The notes: generated by a model from the sequence alone, not told the origin. 64,000 nt of DNA from Prunus persica (GCF_000346465.2 NC_034012.1:4817655-4881654), one strand, 5' to 3'. Shown: positions 52,124 through 62,399, counted from the stretch's first letter. A program made the numbers and translations.

Positions 52124-54874
52124 ATGGCTGGAGAAAAAGTTGAAATTTTGAAGGAAAAGGAATCGACATCGTCTTCGTCGGCACCTACATCCAATAGACA
52201 TCCAATTGCCAGTACAAGGTTAGAGGTTGATAAATTTAATGGCTCCAATAATTTTGGTATGTGGCAATGTGAAGTTATGGATGTGTTGTATCAACAAGAG
52301 TTGGATATGGTTCTGGAGGATAAACCAGAAGATATTGATGACAAGCAGTGGACTCGAATTAATCTCCATGCTTGTGCCACTATTCGATCGTTCCTTGATA
52401 AGGAGTTGAAATACCCGTATATGAAGGAAACTTCTGCTAAGAAGTTATGGATGAAATTGGAGGAGAAGTATATGACCAAGAGCGCAGAAAATCGGCTCTT
52501 CTTGAAGAAACGACTCTTCCGATTTCAATATCGCTCAGGTATTTCTATGCATGAACACCTCAATGATTATAATAAAATACTTGCTGATTTAGCAAATCTT
52601 GATGTGATAATTCCTGACGAGGATAAGGCACTATGTTTGTTAAATTCATTGCCTGATGATTATGATCATTTGACAACTACTTTGTTGTATGGAAAATCCG
52701 AGGTGAAACTGGATGAGGTGTCTGCGGCATTGGTGAATCATGAGTGTCGAAAGAAGGAACAGAAGACTCAAAATTCACAAACCGAGGCACTTGTTGCAAG
52801 GGGTCGAACAGAGGAAAGAAAATCTGGGAAGCGGGGAAAATCTCGTTCAAAGTCACGAGGGAAGTTTCCTGCTAAAGATGAATGTGCCTTTTGTCTCCAA
52901 AAGGGTCATTGGAAGAAAGACTGCCCCAAATTGAAGAACAAAGAGAAGGAGAAAGCCGGTTCTGAAGCAAATGTTGCAAAATCTGGAGATGTTGATTTCG
53001 AGTTTGCTTTGGCTAGTTCATCTGCTGATGGTCACTCAACTGAGTGGATTTTGGATTCAGGTTGCACCTATCATATGTGTCCCATTCGGGAATGGTTTTC
53101 TAGCTTCGAGGAGCTGGATGATGAAGTTGTTTTGATGGGCAATAATAATGCCTGCAAAACACAAGGGATAGGCAAAATCTGTTTGAAGATGCATGATGGA
53201 ACAGTCAGAGAATTGAGTGATGTTCGGTATGTACCGGATATGAAGAAGAATCTCATCTCATTGGGCGCTTTGGAATCCAAGGGTCTCAAGATCACCATGG
53301 AGGGTGGAGTTCTTAAAGCTGTGTACGGGGCACTGGTGGTGATGAAAGGTATAAGACGAAATAACTTGTATTTCTTGCAGGGTAGTACAGTTATTGGTGG
53401 AGCAGCTGTCACCGAAGCTGCTGACGCAGATAGCACAGACACCACAAGGTTATGGCATATGCGTCTTGGGCATGCTGGTGAAAAAGCGTTGCAAGGATTG
53501 GTGAAGCAAGGCTTATTGAAAGGTGCGAAGGCATGCAAATTGGAATTCTGTGAATATTGTGTGCTGGGTAAGCAAACTAGAGTGAAATTTGGCACTGCTA
53601 TTCACCACACTAAGGGCATTCTAGATTATGTTCACACTGATGTTTGGGGACCTTCCAAGAATGCATCTTGGGGAGGTAGCCATTATTTTGTCTCCTTTGT
53701 TGATGACTTCTCTAGAAGAATATGGGTGTACACCATGAAGCATAAAGATGAAGTCTTGAAGATATTCCTGAAGTGGAAAAAGATGATTGAAACGCAAAGC
53801 GGTCGAAAGATCAAGACTCTCAGATCAGACAATGGTGGTGAATATAAGTCTGATCCTTTCTTGAAAGTTTGTCAAGATGAGGGTATTGTGAGGCACTTCA
53901 CGGTTAGGGAGACACCGCAACAGAATGGGGTGGCAGAGTGCATGAACCGTACTTTGCTTGAGAAAGTTCGGTGTATGTTGTCTAATGCTGGTTTAGGCAA
54001 GGCGTTTTGGGCTGAGGCGATTACTTATGCAAGCCATCTCATTAATCGGTTGCCTGCTGCTGCGAATGAGGGCAAAACGCCCATGGAGGTATGGTCTGGT
54101 AAACCTTGTACTGATTACAAGTATTTACTCATATTTGGTTGTCCTGCTTACTATCATGTCAGGGAAAGCAAGTTAGATCCAAGAGCAAAGAAAGCTCTAT
54201 TTATGGGATTTAGCACTGGCGTGAAGGGATACCGACTTTGGTGTCCATATGAGAAGAAATTTGTTGTAAGCAGAGATGTGACTTTTGATGAGGCTGCTAT
54301 GGTAAATCAGAACAAGCATGAAGGTGAAATTGAAGCGACTAAGACCATGAGTAGTTCAAAGCAGGTGGAGTTACTGAAGACTCCAGTTGTTCCAGTAAGG
54401 TCTGATACTACAGACACTAGTCCTACAGTTGATTCTGATGAAGAGGACGAGGATGATGAAGAGGAGGCACCTACCCAAGAGCCTCCACAGCAACAAGATT
54501 CTATTGCAATCAGAAGATCGAGAAGGGAGATTCGAAAGCCTGTTCGATTTACTGATATTGTGGCATATGCACTTCCCGTTATTGAAGATGATATTCCATC
54601 CGCCTACAAAGAAGCTGTCAGAAGTTCAGAGAGCGTGGAGTGGAAGAAATCTATGGATGAAGAGATGAAGTCTCTTCATAAAAATGAGACTTGGGAGCTG
54701 GTTCAGTTACCAAAGGGGAAGAAAGCAATTGGTTGCAAATGGGTTTATGCCAAGAAGATGGAATCTTTGGGAAAAGACAATGTGAGATTCAAAGCCAGAC
54801 TAGTAGCTAAAGGATGTTTGCAAATTGCAAAAATCATTGTACGGCTTGAAGCAGTCTCCAAGACAATGGTATAA
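52124..54874 (+). CDS. copia gag-pol, 5' part (gag, protease, integrase, RT start)
   Basis: Starts at ATG 52124 (MAGEKVEILKEKE), 165 bases after the LTR, and encodes 916 residues. Gag is about residues 30-250. The zinc knuckle is CAFCLQKGHWKKDC. The protease active site is WILDSGCTYHM. Integrase has the HHCC zinc region (LWHMRLGHAG ... CEYCVLGK) and catalytic residues in YVHTDVWGP, LRSDNGGEY and PQQNGVAEC. A Ser/Glu/Asp-rich linker precedes the start of RT (WKKSMDEEMKSL, KARLVAKG). Translation then leaves the family sequence: a deletion of roughly 200 bases near 54825, perhaps between short ttgcaaa repeats, removes the fingers/palm part of RT and shifts the frame. The layout and the RT/RNase H wording match the Tnt1 group. 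Confidence 0.92.
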   Translation: MAGEKVEILKEKESTSSSSAPTSNRHPIASTRLEVDKFNGSNNFGMWQCEVMDVLYQQELDMVLEDKPEDIDDKQWTRINLHACATIRSFLDKELKYPYMKETSAKKLWMKLEEKYMTKSAENRLFLKKRLFRFQYRSGISMHEHLNDYNKILADLANLDVIIPDEDKALCLLNSLPDDYDHLTTTLLYGKSEVKLDEVSAALVNHECRKKEQKTQNSQTEALVARGRTEERKSGKRGKSRSKSRGKFPAKDECAFCLQKGHWKKDCPKLKNKEKEKAGSEANVAKSGDVDFEFALASSSADGHSTEWILDSGCTYHMCPIREWFSSFEELDDEVVLMGNNNACKTQGIGKICLKMHDGTVRELSDVRYVPDMKKNLISLGALESKGLKITMEGGVLKAVYGALVVMKGIRRNNLYFLQGSTVIGGAAVTEAADADSTDTTRLWHMRLGHAGEKALQGLVKQGLLKGAKACKLEFCEYCVLGKQTRVKFGTAIHHTKGILDYVHTDVWGPSKNASWGGSHYFVSFVDDFSRRIWVYTMKHKDEVLKIFLKWKKMIETQSGRKIKTLRSDNGGEYKSDPFLKVCQDEGIVRHFTVRETPQQNGVAECMNRTLLEKVRCMLSNAGLGKAFWAEAITYASHLINRLPAAANEGKTPMEVWSGKPCTDYKYLLIFGCPAYYHVRESKLDPRAKKALFMGFSTGVKGYRLWCPYEKKFVVSRDVTFDEAAMVNQNKHEGEIEATKTMSSSKQVELLKTPVVPVRSDTTDTSPTVDSDEEDEDDEEEAPTQEPPQQQDSIAIRRSRREIRKPVRFTDIVAYALPVIEDDIPSAYKEAVRSSESVEWKKSMDEEMKSLHKNETWELVQLPKGKKAIGCKWVYAKKMESLGKDNVRFKARLVAKGCLQIAKIIVRLEAVSKTMV

Positions 54875-55961
54875 GCGATTTGATCGGTTTATGATCGGGC
54901 AGAAGTACACAAGAAGTCATTATGACCATTGTGTATACTTTCGCAAGTTACAAGATGGAACCTTCATCTATCTGCTTTTATATGTTGATGATATGCTTAT
55001 AGCATGTAAAAGCAAAGTGGAGATTGAAAGGTTGAAGACTCAACTGAGTAATGAATTTGAGATGAAGGACTTAGGAGAAGCTCGGAAGATACTGGGTATG
55101 GAAATTGAAAGAGATAGAGCGAAGGGCAAGATTAGTCTGTGTCAAAAGCAGTATTTGAAGAAGGTACTACAGCGTTTCGGGATGAATGAAAATTCAAAAC
55201 CGGTTAGTACACCTCTTGCCCCTCATTTCAAACTTAGTGCTTCTATGTCTCCTAAAACTGGTGAAGAGAGTCATTACATGGCTCAAATTCCATATGCAAG
55301 TGCTGTTGGTAGTTTGATGTATGCTATGGTGTGTACGAGGCCTGATATTTCACAAGCTGTTAGTATTGTCAGTAGATATATGCATAATCCAGGAAAAGGG
55401 CATTGGCAAGCTGTGAAATGGATTCTACGGTATATTCTGGGTACTGTGGATGTTGGTTTATTGTTTCAGCATGATAAAGTTACTGGTCAATGTGTTGTTG
55501 GATATGTGGATTCTGATTACGCAGGTGATTTGGACAAGCGTAGGTCCACTACAGGTTTTGTATTCACTATTGCTGGAGGTCCAGTGAGTTGGAGGTCGAT
55601 TCTGCAATCTACAGTTGCTCTGTCGACTATGGAGGCTGAATACATGGCGGTAACAGAAGCTATAAAGGAAACCATCTGGCTTCAAGGGTTGCTTGATGAC
55701 TTGGGGATTGAACAGGACCATGTGGATGTTCATTGTGACAGTCAGAGTGCTATTTATTTAGCAAAGAATCAAGTTCATCATGCACGTACAAAACACATTG
55801 ACGTGAGGTTCCATTTTGTTCGTGAGATTATTGACGAGGGAAATATTCTTCTTCAGAAGATTGGGACCGCTGAGAATCCTGCGGATATGTTGACAAAGCC
55901 AGTTTCGTTGCTCAAGTTTAAGCATTGCTTAGACTTAATTGGCATTTGTAAAGTTTGTTGA
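54825..55961 (+). CDS. copia pol, 3' part (RT palm/thumb and RNase H)
   Basis: Continues the polyprotein in another frame. It begins at LQKSLYGLKQSPRQW, carries the RT catalytic YVDD (LLYVDDMLIACKS), LGMEIERDR, and RNase H motifs (VDSDYAGDLDKRRSTTG, STMEAEYMAVTEA, HCDSQSAIYLAKN, HVDVRFHFVRE-like TKHIDVRFHFVRE), ending at the stop at 55961. The upstream Asp-containing LDVKTAF-type RT motif is absent because of the deletion. It has no start codon of its own in family terms. Confidence 0.9.
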   Translation: MQKSLYGLKQSPRQWYKRFDRFMIGQKYTRSHYDHCVYFRKLQDGTFIYLLLYVDDMLIACKSKVEIERLKTQLSNEFEMKDLGEARKILGMEIERDRAKGKISLCQKQYLKKVLQRFGMNENSKPVSTPLAPHFKLSASMSPKTGEESHYMAQIPYASAVGSLMYAMVCTRPDISQAVSIVSRYMHNPGKGHWQAVKWILRYILGTVDVGLLFQHDKVTGQCVVGYVDSDYAGDLDKRRSTTGFVFTIAGGPVSWRSILQSTVALSTMEAEYMAVTEAIKETIWLQGLLDDLGIEQDHVDVHCDSQSAIYLAKNQVHHARTKHIDVRFHFVREIIDEGNILLQKIGTAENPADMLTKPVSLLKFKHCLDLIGICKVC

Positions 55962-56030
55962 TTGCCCCATGGGGGATTGGGAGACGACCATTGAGAGTGT
56001 TGCTTCGAGGTTTTGAGCCAAGGTGGAGAT

Positions 56031-56545
56031 TGTTGATGATTGGCTCAAAAAATAGTCAAAAGGCAAAACTGCTTTCGGCTGGCAGACATCTTGCGGTGCT
56101 TTCGGCTAGCAGACAAATTGGAGACAAATTAATGGCTAGCATTGATGGCTTACTTTTACCTTTTTTGACTTGTGTGTTTTGCTTTTTCCGTTGGGTGGTT
56201 GAAGAGCAAATGTTTGGCTTATAAAAGGGAACATGCATTTGGGAAAAATGTAGAGCGGAAAGCACCGAGAGTTGATGAGAGAAGAGAGAAGTTGGGAGAG
56301 AGAAAAATAATAGTTTGGGCAACTAAGCTTTTGTTGCTATTGTTGATTATTTTTCCCTCTCTAAATTGTACTCAATTTGTATCCCCTTTATATTCTTGAG
56401 TGTGTGAGCTTGGGTATATTTGGGGCTTGGGTTTTCTGAGTGGTTAAACACTATTGTATTTTCTCATTGATTATAGTGGAATACTCCGTCGTCTCCAAAC
56501 TGGATGTAGGCAATTCTCGCAGTTGGTTGACGCTTCCGCACAACA
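56031..56545 (+). repeat. 3' LTR of the Tnt1-like element
   Basis: 515 bp. Apart from lacking the 83-base segment (between CAATT and CTCGCAG) and one 5-base repeat copy, it appears identical to the 5' LTR by eye. The near identity points to a recent insertion. Confidence 0.93.
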
Positions 56546-56550
56546 TGTCA

Positions 56551-57243
56551 GTTATTATAGAAGAAACAAGTGGCCTTTTTAAATACTGAAACATACGTAA
56601 GAGCATGAAAACAAAACTCTACCGATTTAGAGTCTTCTCAAAAACTTATTTTATAATTTGAGATACAAATGATTTAATAATCGCGATGTGGATCATATTA
56701 TCCACATCATCATAAAATAAACCCTCTTAATTGTCGTTTTTTGTCATTCATTTCAATTCATATTAAAGAAGTTATCATAAATTTTTTTTTGAAAAAAAAA
56801 AACAGTGAAGTTGCATTATTGTTTGGACAGCTAGTAAGCAGCAAATGAATGCTTAATTATGACTTATAGATCATATGCATCTCAATCCTCCAACTCAGGA
56901 GTCATAGTTAAAAGAAAGATATCAGAAAGGTACTTCTGAAATTTGGTTCTATTTTCTCTGTTCTGAACTTCTGATAACAGATAAATCTCCTGGGAGATTT
57001 TACTGAAGAAGACTTCATTAAATAAAGAGTTTGACAATCAAAGCAGGAATTAAAATCTTAAATCATTTGAAATAACATTATACTTCTGTTTTGCGAATGG
57101 ATTTCAATCTTCACAGCAAGAGAAAGGCAACAAACGAGGTTCTATTATTCGTTGGTAGGTACAATGGAATGAGCAACTGAAGCCGAACCTATCTATTTGT
57201 TGTTTATTATATTACACAAACACATCTAGTTGTTGTTGGCATT
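56551..57243. repeat. Native spacer between I and J, duplicated 3' of L
   Basis: Bases 56615-56800 match 59928-60120 closely (accgatttagagtctt, ccacatcatcataaaataaa), and bases 57040-57243 match 60340-60538 (cttcacagcaagagaaaggcaac, ctatttgttgtttatt). The same unit is partly seen upstream of H at about 39690-39810. It is the common spacer of the J/L sub-cluster. No gene is visible. Confidence 0.8.
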
Positions 57244-58833
57244 CTATTTTTCCCCAGATCGTAACACAGGGATGCTTTGTTCATTTCTAAAGAAGTTACC
57301 AGGATCAACTAAGGTCTTCACTTGAGCAAGTCTCCTGAAGTTATTCTTGAAGTAGCTCAAACCCCAAATGGTTGCTTGTGCATAGCTTGTGTTAGCATCC
57401 TTGTCCGTCCCCAAGTCAAGATCCCTGTAGTTCAAATAGGCAGCTCTTGGGGACTTGGAAACATATGCTGCCATGTAGCCATACACCATTCTTGTCCAGC
57501 TAATATGTTTCTTAGTTTCTTTGTCATCATCCCAAGTGACATAATACTGGATTTCATATAAGTTTCCTTTTCTATGTGGGAAAGGAATTTCTGATTCGGA
57601 AATCTCACTCATTCTTCCGCCAAAAGGTGACAGTATCAACATGGATGTGTCTAGCTGAAGCATTCTCTGATATAAACCTTCCAAGCCAGCTTCTGAAATT
57701 GGTTCTGTCACGTAGTCTGATTTTGCTTTAAAGAAGCTCCTAGATTGTTGAGTCCGCTGAAGCAGAACTTCTGTTTCATTTATTGGAAAGTTAGCCAAAA
57801 ATAGAACAGACTCAATCCAACTCATTTCAGTGAATGCGGTCTGGTCTAAATTTAACTCTGGGAAGTTTTCTTTCATCCAAGGAAGAAGTTCCTTGTAAGT
57901 CTCGAGAAACAAGAAATTGAATACAACTTGAATAGTTTTTCCACCGTTTGTACCATTTTCAACTTGTAAAACCAAACGCAGGAAATTCCCTTCAGGAATC
58001 CTATCTGCTATTGCTTGCCATTTAGAAACAAGTTTGGTTGCACCTTGTTCTATGGTCTTTGATTCCATGTAACCTGTTACAGATGGAGGAACCGGAACCA
58101 ACCTAAGTTTCCATGATAGAATGACTCCAAAGCTTGAGCCTCCCCCTCCTCTAATAGCCCAAAAGAGTTCTTCTCCCATGGATTTTCTGTCAAGAACTCT
58201 GCCATTAACATCGACAATCTTAGCATCAAGGACATTGTCAGCTGCCAGACCATACTTCCTGAACAAGGAACCAAATCCACCTCCACTAATATGTCCCCCC
58301 ACACCAATAGTTGGACAAGTCCCTGCTGGAAAGCCATAGACTTTACTCTTTTGTGCAATTGCGTAATACAACTCCCCAAGAGTAGCACCAGACTCTACCC
58401 AAGCGATCTCATTCTCTATGTCAATATCAATGGACCGAAGTTCGAAAAGATCAATCATGATGAAAGGAGTTGTCGATACATAAGATAGGCCCTCGTAGTC
58501 ATGCCCCCCGCTTCGGGTTCTTATTTGTATGCCCTCTTTCTTGGAACAAATTACAGCTGCTTGAACATGAGAGTGTTTAAAAGGAGTAATGATAGCTTCT
58601 GGTTTTGGTGTTGAAGTGTTCAAGAATCTGAGATTCTGTATGGAAGATTGCAAAACTGAGGAATAAGCAGAACTGTGTTTGGTGAGAATAATTTTGCTGC
58701 TTGAGTTAGAATGTATGTGGGAGGAAAAACATTGAAGAAAGCTTTCAGAAATTGAGTTTGATGTTGTGCACCAAACTGAATTGAGAAGGATGAAAAGTAG
58801 GACTGGAACTAGTTTTACGTAAGAGATCTCCAT
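57244..58833 (-). CDS. BBE-like FAD-linked oxidoreductase J, intact
   Basis: Single-exon gene. The start is ATG 58833 (MEISYVKLVPVLLFILLNSVWC, signal peptide; 529 residues). The frame is open further upstream, but that part begins at a GTG and overlaps the TATA box at 58871-58880, so it is not coding. Flavin-linking His111 ([10 protein letters not shown]) and Cys173 ([11 protein letters not shown]); His181 present. Pocket: Ile176, Phe187, and Glu-Ile-Gln in YEIQYYV, where D-H have Lys. Tyr in [10 protein letters not shown]. Replacing Lys by Glu beside the catalytic Gln changes the charge of the pocket, so the substrate should differ from that of G or D/E. Probably secreted. It is a close duplicate of L. 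Confidence 0.92.
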   Translation of the reverse strand: MEISYVKLVPVLLFILLNSVWCTTSNSISESFLQCFSSHIHSNSSSKIILTKHSSAYSSVLQSSIQNLRFLNTSTPKPEAIITPFKHSHVQAAVICSKKEGIQIRTRSGGHDYEGLSYVSTTPFIMIDLFELRSIDIDIENEIAWVESGATLGELYYAIAQKSKVYGFPAGTCPTIGVGGHISGGGFGSLFRKYGLAADNVLDAKIVDVNGRVLDRKSMGEELFWAIRGGGGSSFGVILSWKLRLVPVPPSVTGYMESKTIEQGATKLVSKWQAIADRIPEGNFLRLVLQVENGTNGGKTIQVVFNFLFLETYKELLPWMKENFPELNLDQTAFTEMSWIESVLFLANFPINETEVLLQRTQQSRSFFKAKSDYVTEPISEAGLEGLYQRMLQLDTSMLILSPFGGRMSEISESEIPFPHRKGNLYEIQYYVTWDDDKETKKHISWTRMVYGYMAAYVSKSPRAAYLNYRDLDLGTDKDANTSYAQATIWGLSYFKNNFRRLAQVKTLVDPGNFFRNEQSIPVLRSGEK

Positions 58834-58870
58834 TTCTCTGTGCATGTGGAATGGTATGAGCTCTGAGCTC

Positions 58871-58880
58871 ACTTATATAA
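58871..58880 (-). promoter_or_regulatory. TATA box of gene J
   Basis: The minus strand reads TTATATAAGT, 38 bases before ATG 58833. It fixes the start choice for gene J. The same element is found before gene L at 62174-62181. Confidence 0.65.
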
Positions 58881-59341
58881 GTAGTTTTGAGTTGAAAGAA
58901 AAATGCAGCCATTGGATAGCCATAAATAATTTTTCAATAATTGAAAAGATAGGAGCATACGCAAGAGACTGAAAAAAAAATAAAAATTGTACAGTATTTT
59001 TAGACTTTTCAAAAACGTTTACAAAATAAACAAGTTTCTTCATTAACACTTGGCTAAATGTTAAAGATACAAAAAATTAAATAATGTTTGCAATGTGAAT
59101 CATATCATCTATGAAGTTGTCACCAATTTGTTTTGTGTGTTGAAATAAGAAATACAACTAATATTTCCCTATTTTCTGCATCCGCACATAGAAAATAGCA
59201 CTGATATAATCTTTGATGCTCCTACAGTGATGGAATATGGTCTAAGCTTCTGGAGAAGTGTTGTATACGTTGGTAGAGGATGCAGACTTATTTATTATTG
59301 TTTTCTACATTGGGCCAAACCCAACTATTTTATTATTTACA
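58881..59341. other. Spacer between J and relic K
   Basis: The right part (59115-59341) matches the 3' flank of M at 62355-62400 and 62997-63178 (aatacaactaatatt, tgcacatagaaaatagc-like, tacagtgatggaatatggtct). It is thus the 3' flank of a former gene, now relic K. Confidence 0.65.
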
Positions 59342-59927
59342 CTCTCTTCCTGCTCAGATGGTAAAACAGGGATGCTTTGTTCATTTCTAAAGAAGTTACC
59401 AGGATCAACTAAGGTCTTCATATGAACAAGTCTCCTATACTGACCAACAAGGAAACTGAGAAAAATATTAGATGGATGACAAGGAAACTGAGAAACATAT
59501 TGCTTTGAAGAAGCTCCTAGATGGCTGAGTCCTCTTCAGCAAAACTTCCAGGGATTCACTTATTGGGAAGCCAGCAAAGTGCATCAAAGACTGGATCCAA
59601 CTCATTTCAGTGCAATTGCTGTGATCTAAACTTAATCCCAGGAGCTTGTCTTGCATCAAAAGGAGAAGCTTCTCAACCGGTCCTAGAAACAATGAATCGA
59701 ATGACACTTAAACAATTTGTACAACTATTAAGGCCTTGCACATTCATGTCTCGTTTCTAGTAAATATACATACATACCTAGAACAATTACTAAAGTTTAT
59801 ACCTAGAACAAATACTATCTTAGCATCAAGGACATTGTCAGTTGCCAGACCATACTTCCTGAACAAGGTACCAAATCCACCTCCTCTAATATGTCCCCCC
59901 AACACCGTGTGACAAATCCATACCGAT
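59342..59927 (-). pseudogene. BBE-like gene K, rearranged relic
   Basis: Three separated pieces of a BBE-like gene remain. The C-terminal end (59342-59438) encodes LVHMKTLVDPGNFFRNEQSIPVL with the stop codon lost. The middle (59505-59705) encodes SFDSLFLGPVEKLLLLMQD to RTQPSRSFFK. The FAD-domain piece (59815-59927) encodes the [17 protein letters not shown] to DAKI region. Between the first two lies 59441-59501, whose sense strand is inverted relative to the gene. The closest relative is M (shared HFAGFPISE-type and RTQPSRSFFK wording). It cannot make a protein. Confidence 0.88.
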
Positions 59928-60538
59928 TTAGAGTCTTGTCAAAAACTTATTTTAAAATTGGAGATACAAATGATTTAATAATCATAATGGATCATATTAT
60001 CCACATCATCATAAAATAAACTCTCTTAATTGTAGTTTTTGGTCATTCATTTCAATTTATGTAAAAGAAGTCCTCATACAATTATACTTTTCGTTGCATT
60101 ATTATTTGTTTGTTGAAAAAATGAAGTTGTATTATTGTTTGGATAGCTAGTAAGCACCAATTTAATGCTTAATTATGACTATATGAAATGCATATAGTAA
60201 TCTCAATCCTAAAACTCAGAGTCAAAGGCTGATGCATAAAGAAAGATATCCTGTTCTGTTCTGATAACATAGAAAGATCTTGGGACTTTGTACCAAAAAA
60301 GACTTCATTACTAATAGATAAATAAATAGTTTGACAATCAAAGCAGAAATTAAAATCTTTAAATTATTTCAAGTAAAATCATACTATAGATTTGCAAATG
60401 GATATAAGTCTTCACAGCAAGAGAAAGGCAACAAACGATTCTATTATTGGTTGGGACAATGGAATGAGCAACCAAAGCTGAACCTGTCTATTTGTTGTTT
60501 ATTCTATTACACAAACCCATCTACTTGTTGTTGACATT
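59928..60538. repeat. Spacer 3' of L, duplicated with 56615-57243
   Basis: Partner of the spacer 3' of gene J. The junction with relic K at 59927/59928 is abrupt (gtgacaaatcca then taccgatttagagt), which marks a deletion point inside gene K. Confidence 0.75.
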
Positions 60539-62134
60539 CTATTTTTCCCCATATGGTAACACAGGGATGCTTTGTTCATTCCTAAAGAAGTTACCAGGAT
60601 CAACTAAGGTCTTCACTTGTGCAAGTCTCCTAAAGTTATTCTTGAAGTAGCTCAAACCCCAAAGGCTTGCTTGTTTATAGCTTGTGTTAGTATCCTTATT
60701 CATCCCCAAGTCCATATCCCTGTAGTTCAAATAGGCAGCTCTTGGGGACTTGGAAACATATGCTTCCATGTAGCCATACACCCTTCTTGTCCAGCTAATA
60801 TGTTTCTCAGTTTCTTTGTCATCATCCCAACTGACATAATACTGGATTTCATATAAGTTCCCTTTTCTATGTGGGAAAGGAGTTTCTGAATCAGAAATCT
60901 CACTCATTCTTCCCCCGAAAGGTGACAGTATCAACAGGGATGTGTCTAGTTGAAGCATAATGTGCCATAAACCTTCCAAGCCAGCTTCTGAAATTGGTTT
61001 TGTCACATAGTCTGATTTTGCTTTGAAGAATCTCTTAGATTGTTGAGTCCGCTGAAGCAGAACTTCTGTTTTGTTTCTTTGGATGTCAGCCATGGATAGA
61101 ACAGACTCAATCCAACTCATTTCAGCAAATTTGGTTTGCTCTACACTTAACTCTGGGAAGTTTTCTTTCATCCAGGGGAGAAGTTTCTCGACAGTCTGAA
61201 GAAACAAGAAATTGAATATAACTTGAATAGTTTTTCCACCATTTGTACCATCTCCATTTGCACCTTGTATAACCAAACGCAAGAAATTCCCTTCAGGAAT
61301 CCTATCTGCTATAGCTTGCCATCTAGAAATAAGTTTGGTTGCACCCTGTTTTATGGTCTTTGATTCTGTGTAAACTGTTACAGATGGAGGAACAGGAACC
61401 AACTCAAGTTTCCATGCCAGAATGACTCCAAAGCTTGAACCTCCCCCTCCTCTAATAGCCCAAAAGAGTTCTTCTCCCATGGATTTTCTGTCAAGAACTC
61501 TGCCATTAACGTCGACAATCTTAGCATCACGGACATTGTCAGCTGCCAGACCATATTTCCTGAACAAGGTACCAAAGCCACCTCCACTAATATGTCCCCC
61601 AACACCAATAGTTGGACAAATCCCTGCTGGAAAGCCATAGACTTTACTTTTCTGTGCAATTGCGTAATACAACTCTCCGAGTGTGACACCGGATTCGACC
61701 CAAGCCCTCTCATTCTTTATGTCAATATCGATGGACCGAAGTTTGAAAAGATCAATGATGATGAAAGGAGATTTGGATACATAAGATAGGCCCTCATAGT
61801 CATGCCCCCCACTTCGGGTTCTTATTTGTATGCCTTCTTTCTTGGAGCAAATTACAGCTGCTTGAACATGAGAGTATCGAAAAGGAGTAATGATAGCTTC
61901 TGGTTGTGGGGTTGAAGTGTTCAAGAATCTGAGATTCTGTATGGAAGAGTGCAAGACTGAGGAATAAGAAGAACTTTTTCTGGTGAGAATAATTTTGCTT
62001 GTTGACTTAGAATGTATGTGGGAGGAAAAGCATTGAAGAAAGCTTTCAGAAATTGAGCTTGAAGTAGTGCACCAAACAGAGCTGAGAAGGATGAAAAGTA
62101 GAACTGGAACTAGTTTTACGTGTGAGATCTCCAT
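60539..62134 (-). CDS. BBE-like FAD-linked oxidoreductase L, intact
   Basis: Single-exon gene. The start is ATG 62134 (MEISHVKLVPVLLFILLSSVWC, signal peptide; 531 residues); the open frame above it starts at GTG beside the TATA box. Flavin-linking His111 and Cys173 ([11 protein letters not shown]), and His181. Pocket: Ile176, Phe187, Glu-Ile-Gln in YEIQYYV, and [10 protein letters not shown]. Apart from scattered substitutions and a few extra residues in the middle (QGANGDGTNGG against QVENGTNGG), it parallels J along its whole length. Same sub-cluster and probably a similar role, but the many substitutions in the middle domain leave room for divergence. Expected to be secreted. Confidence 0.92.
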   Translation of the reverse strand: MEISHVKLVPVLLFILLSSVWCTTSSSISESFLQCFSSHIHSKSTSKIILTRKSSSYSSVLHSSIQNLRFLNTSTPQPEAIITPFRYSHVQAAVICSKKEGIQIRTRSGGHDYEGLSYVSKSPFIIIDLFKLRSIDIDIKNERAWVESGVTLGELYYAIAQKSKVYGFPAGICPTIGVGGHISGGGFGTLFRKYGLAADNVRDAKIVDVNGRVLDRKSMGEELFWAIRGGGGSSFGVILAWKLELVPVPPSVTVYTESKTIKQGATKLISRWQAIADRIPEGNFLRLVIQGANGDGTNGGKTIQVIFNFLFLQTVEKLLPWMKENFPELSVEQTKFAEMSWIESVLSMADIQRNKTEVLLQRTQQSKRFFKAKSDYVTKPISEAGLEGLWHIMLQLDTSLLILSPFGGRMSEISDSETPFPHRKGNLYEIQYYVSWDDDKETEKHISWTRRVYGYMEAYVSKSPRAAYLNYRDMDLGMNKDTNTSYKQASLWGLSYFKNNFRRLAQVKTLVDPGNFFRNEQSIPVLPYGEK

Positions 62135-62173
62135 TTCTCTGAGCATGTGAAATTGTATGAGCTCTGAGCTCAC

Positions 62174-62181
62174 TTATATAG
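62174..62181 (-). promoter_or_regulatory. TATA box of gene L
   Basis: The minus strand reads CTATATAA, about 40 bases before ATG 62134, in the same sequence setting as the TATA box of gene J. Confidence 0.6.
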
Positions 62182-62399
62182 GCACTATGAGTTGATAGAA
62201 CATTGTAGCTATTGATGACTTTTCATTGGTAGGATCGAAAAAATAAGTTCTATACTAATTAAAGACTTTCCATAAACGTGTACCCAAAAAATAGAAATAT
62301 GATCCAGTAGTGATGCAGTAGTTATGCACTTGCTTCCATGAAGCTGTCATCATTTTGTTTTCTGTGTGTTGAAATGAGAAATACAACTAATATTGCTTT

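Larger units (their letters stand above)
51356..56545 (+). mobile_element. Tnt1/Tork-like Ty1/copia element with both LTRs
   Basis: Bounded by the exact 5-base repeat TGTCA at 51351-51355 and 56546-56550. Order: 5' LTR (51356-51958), primer-binding site, gag-protease-integrase-RT-RNase H, purine tract AGGTGGAGAT (56021-56030), 3' LTR (56031-56545). It sits in the 5' flank of gene I, about 110 bases from the start codon. The coding region has a deletion in RT that also changes frame, so the element is not autonomous. Confidence 0.95.
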
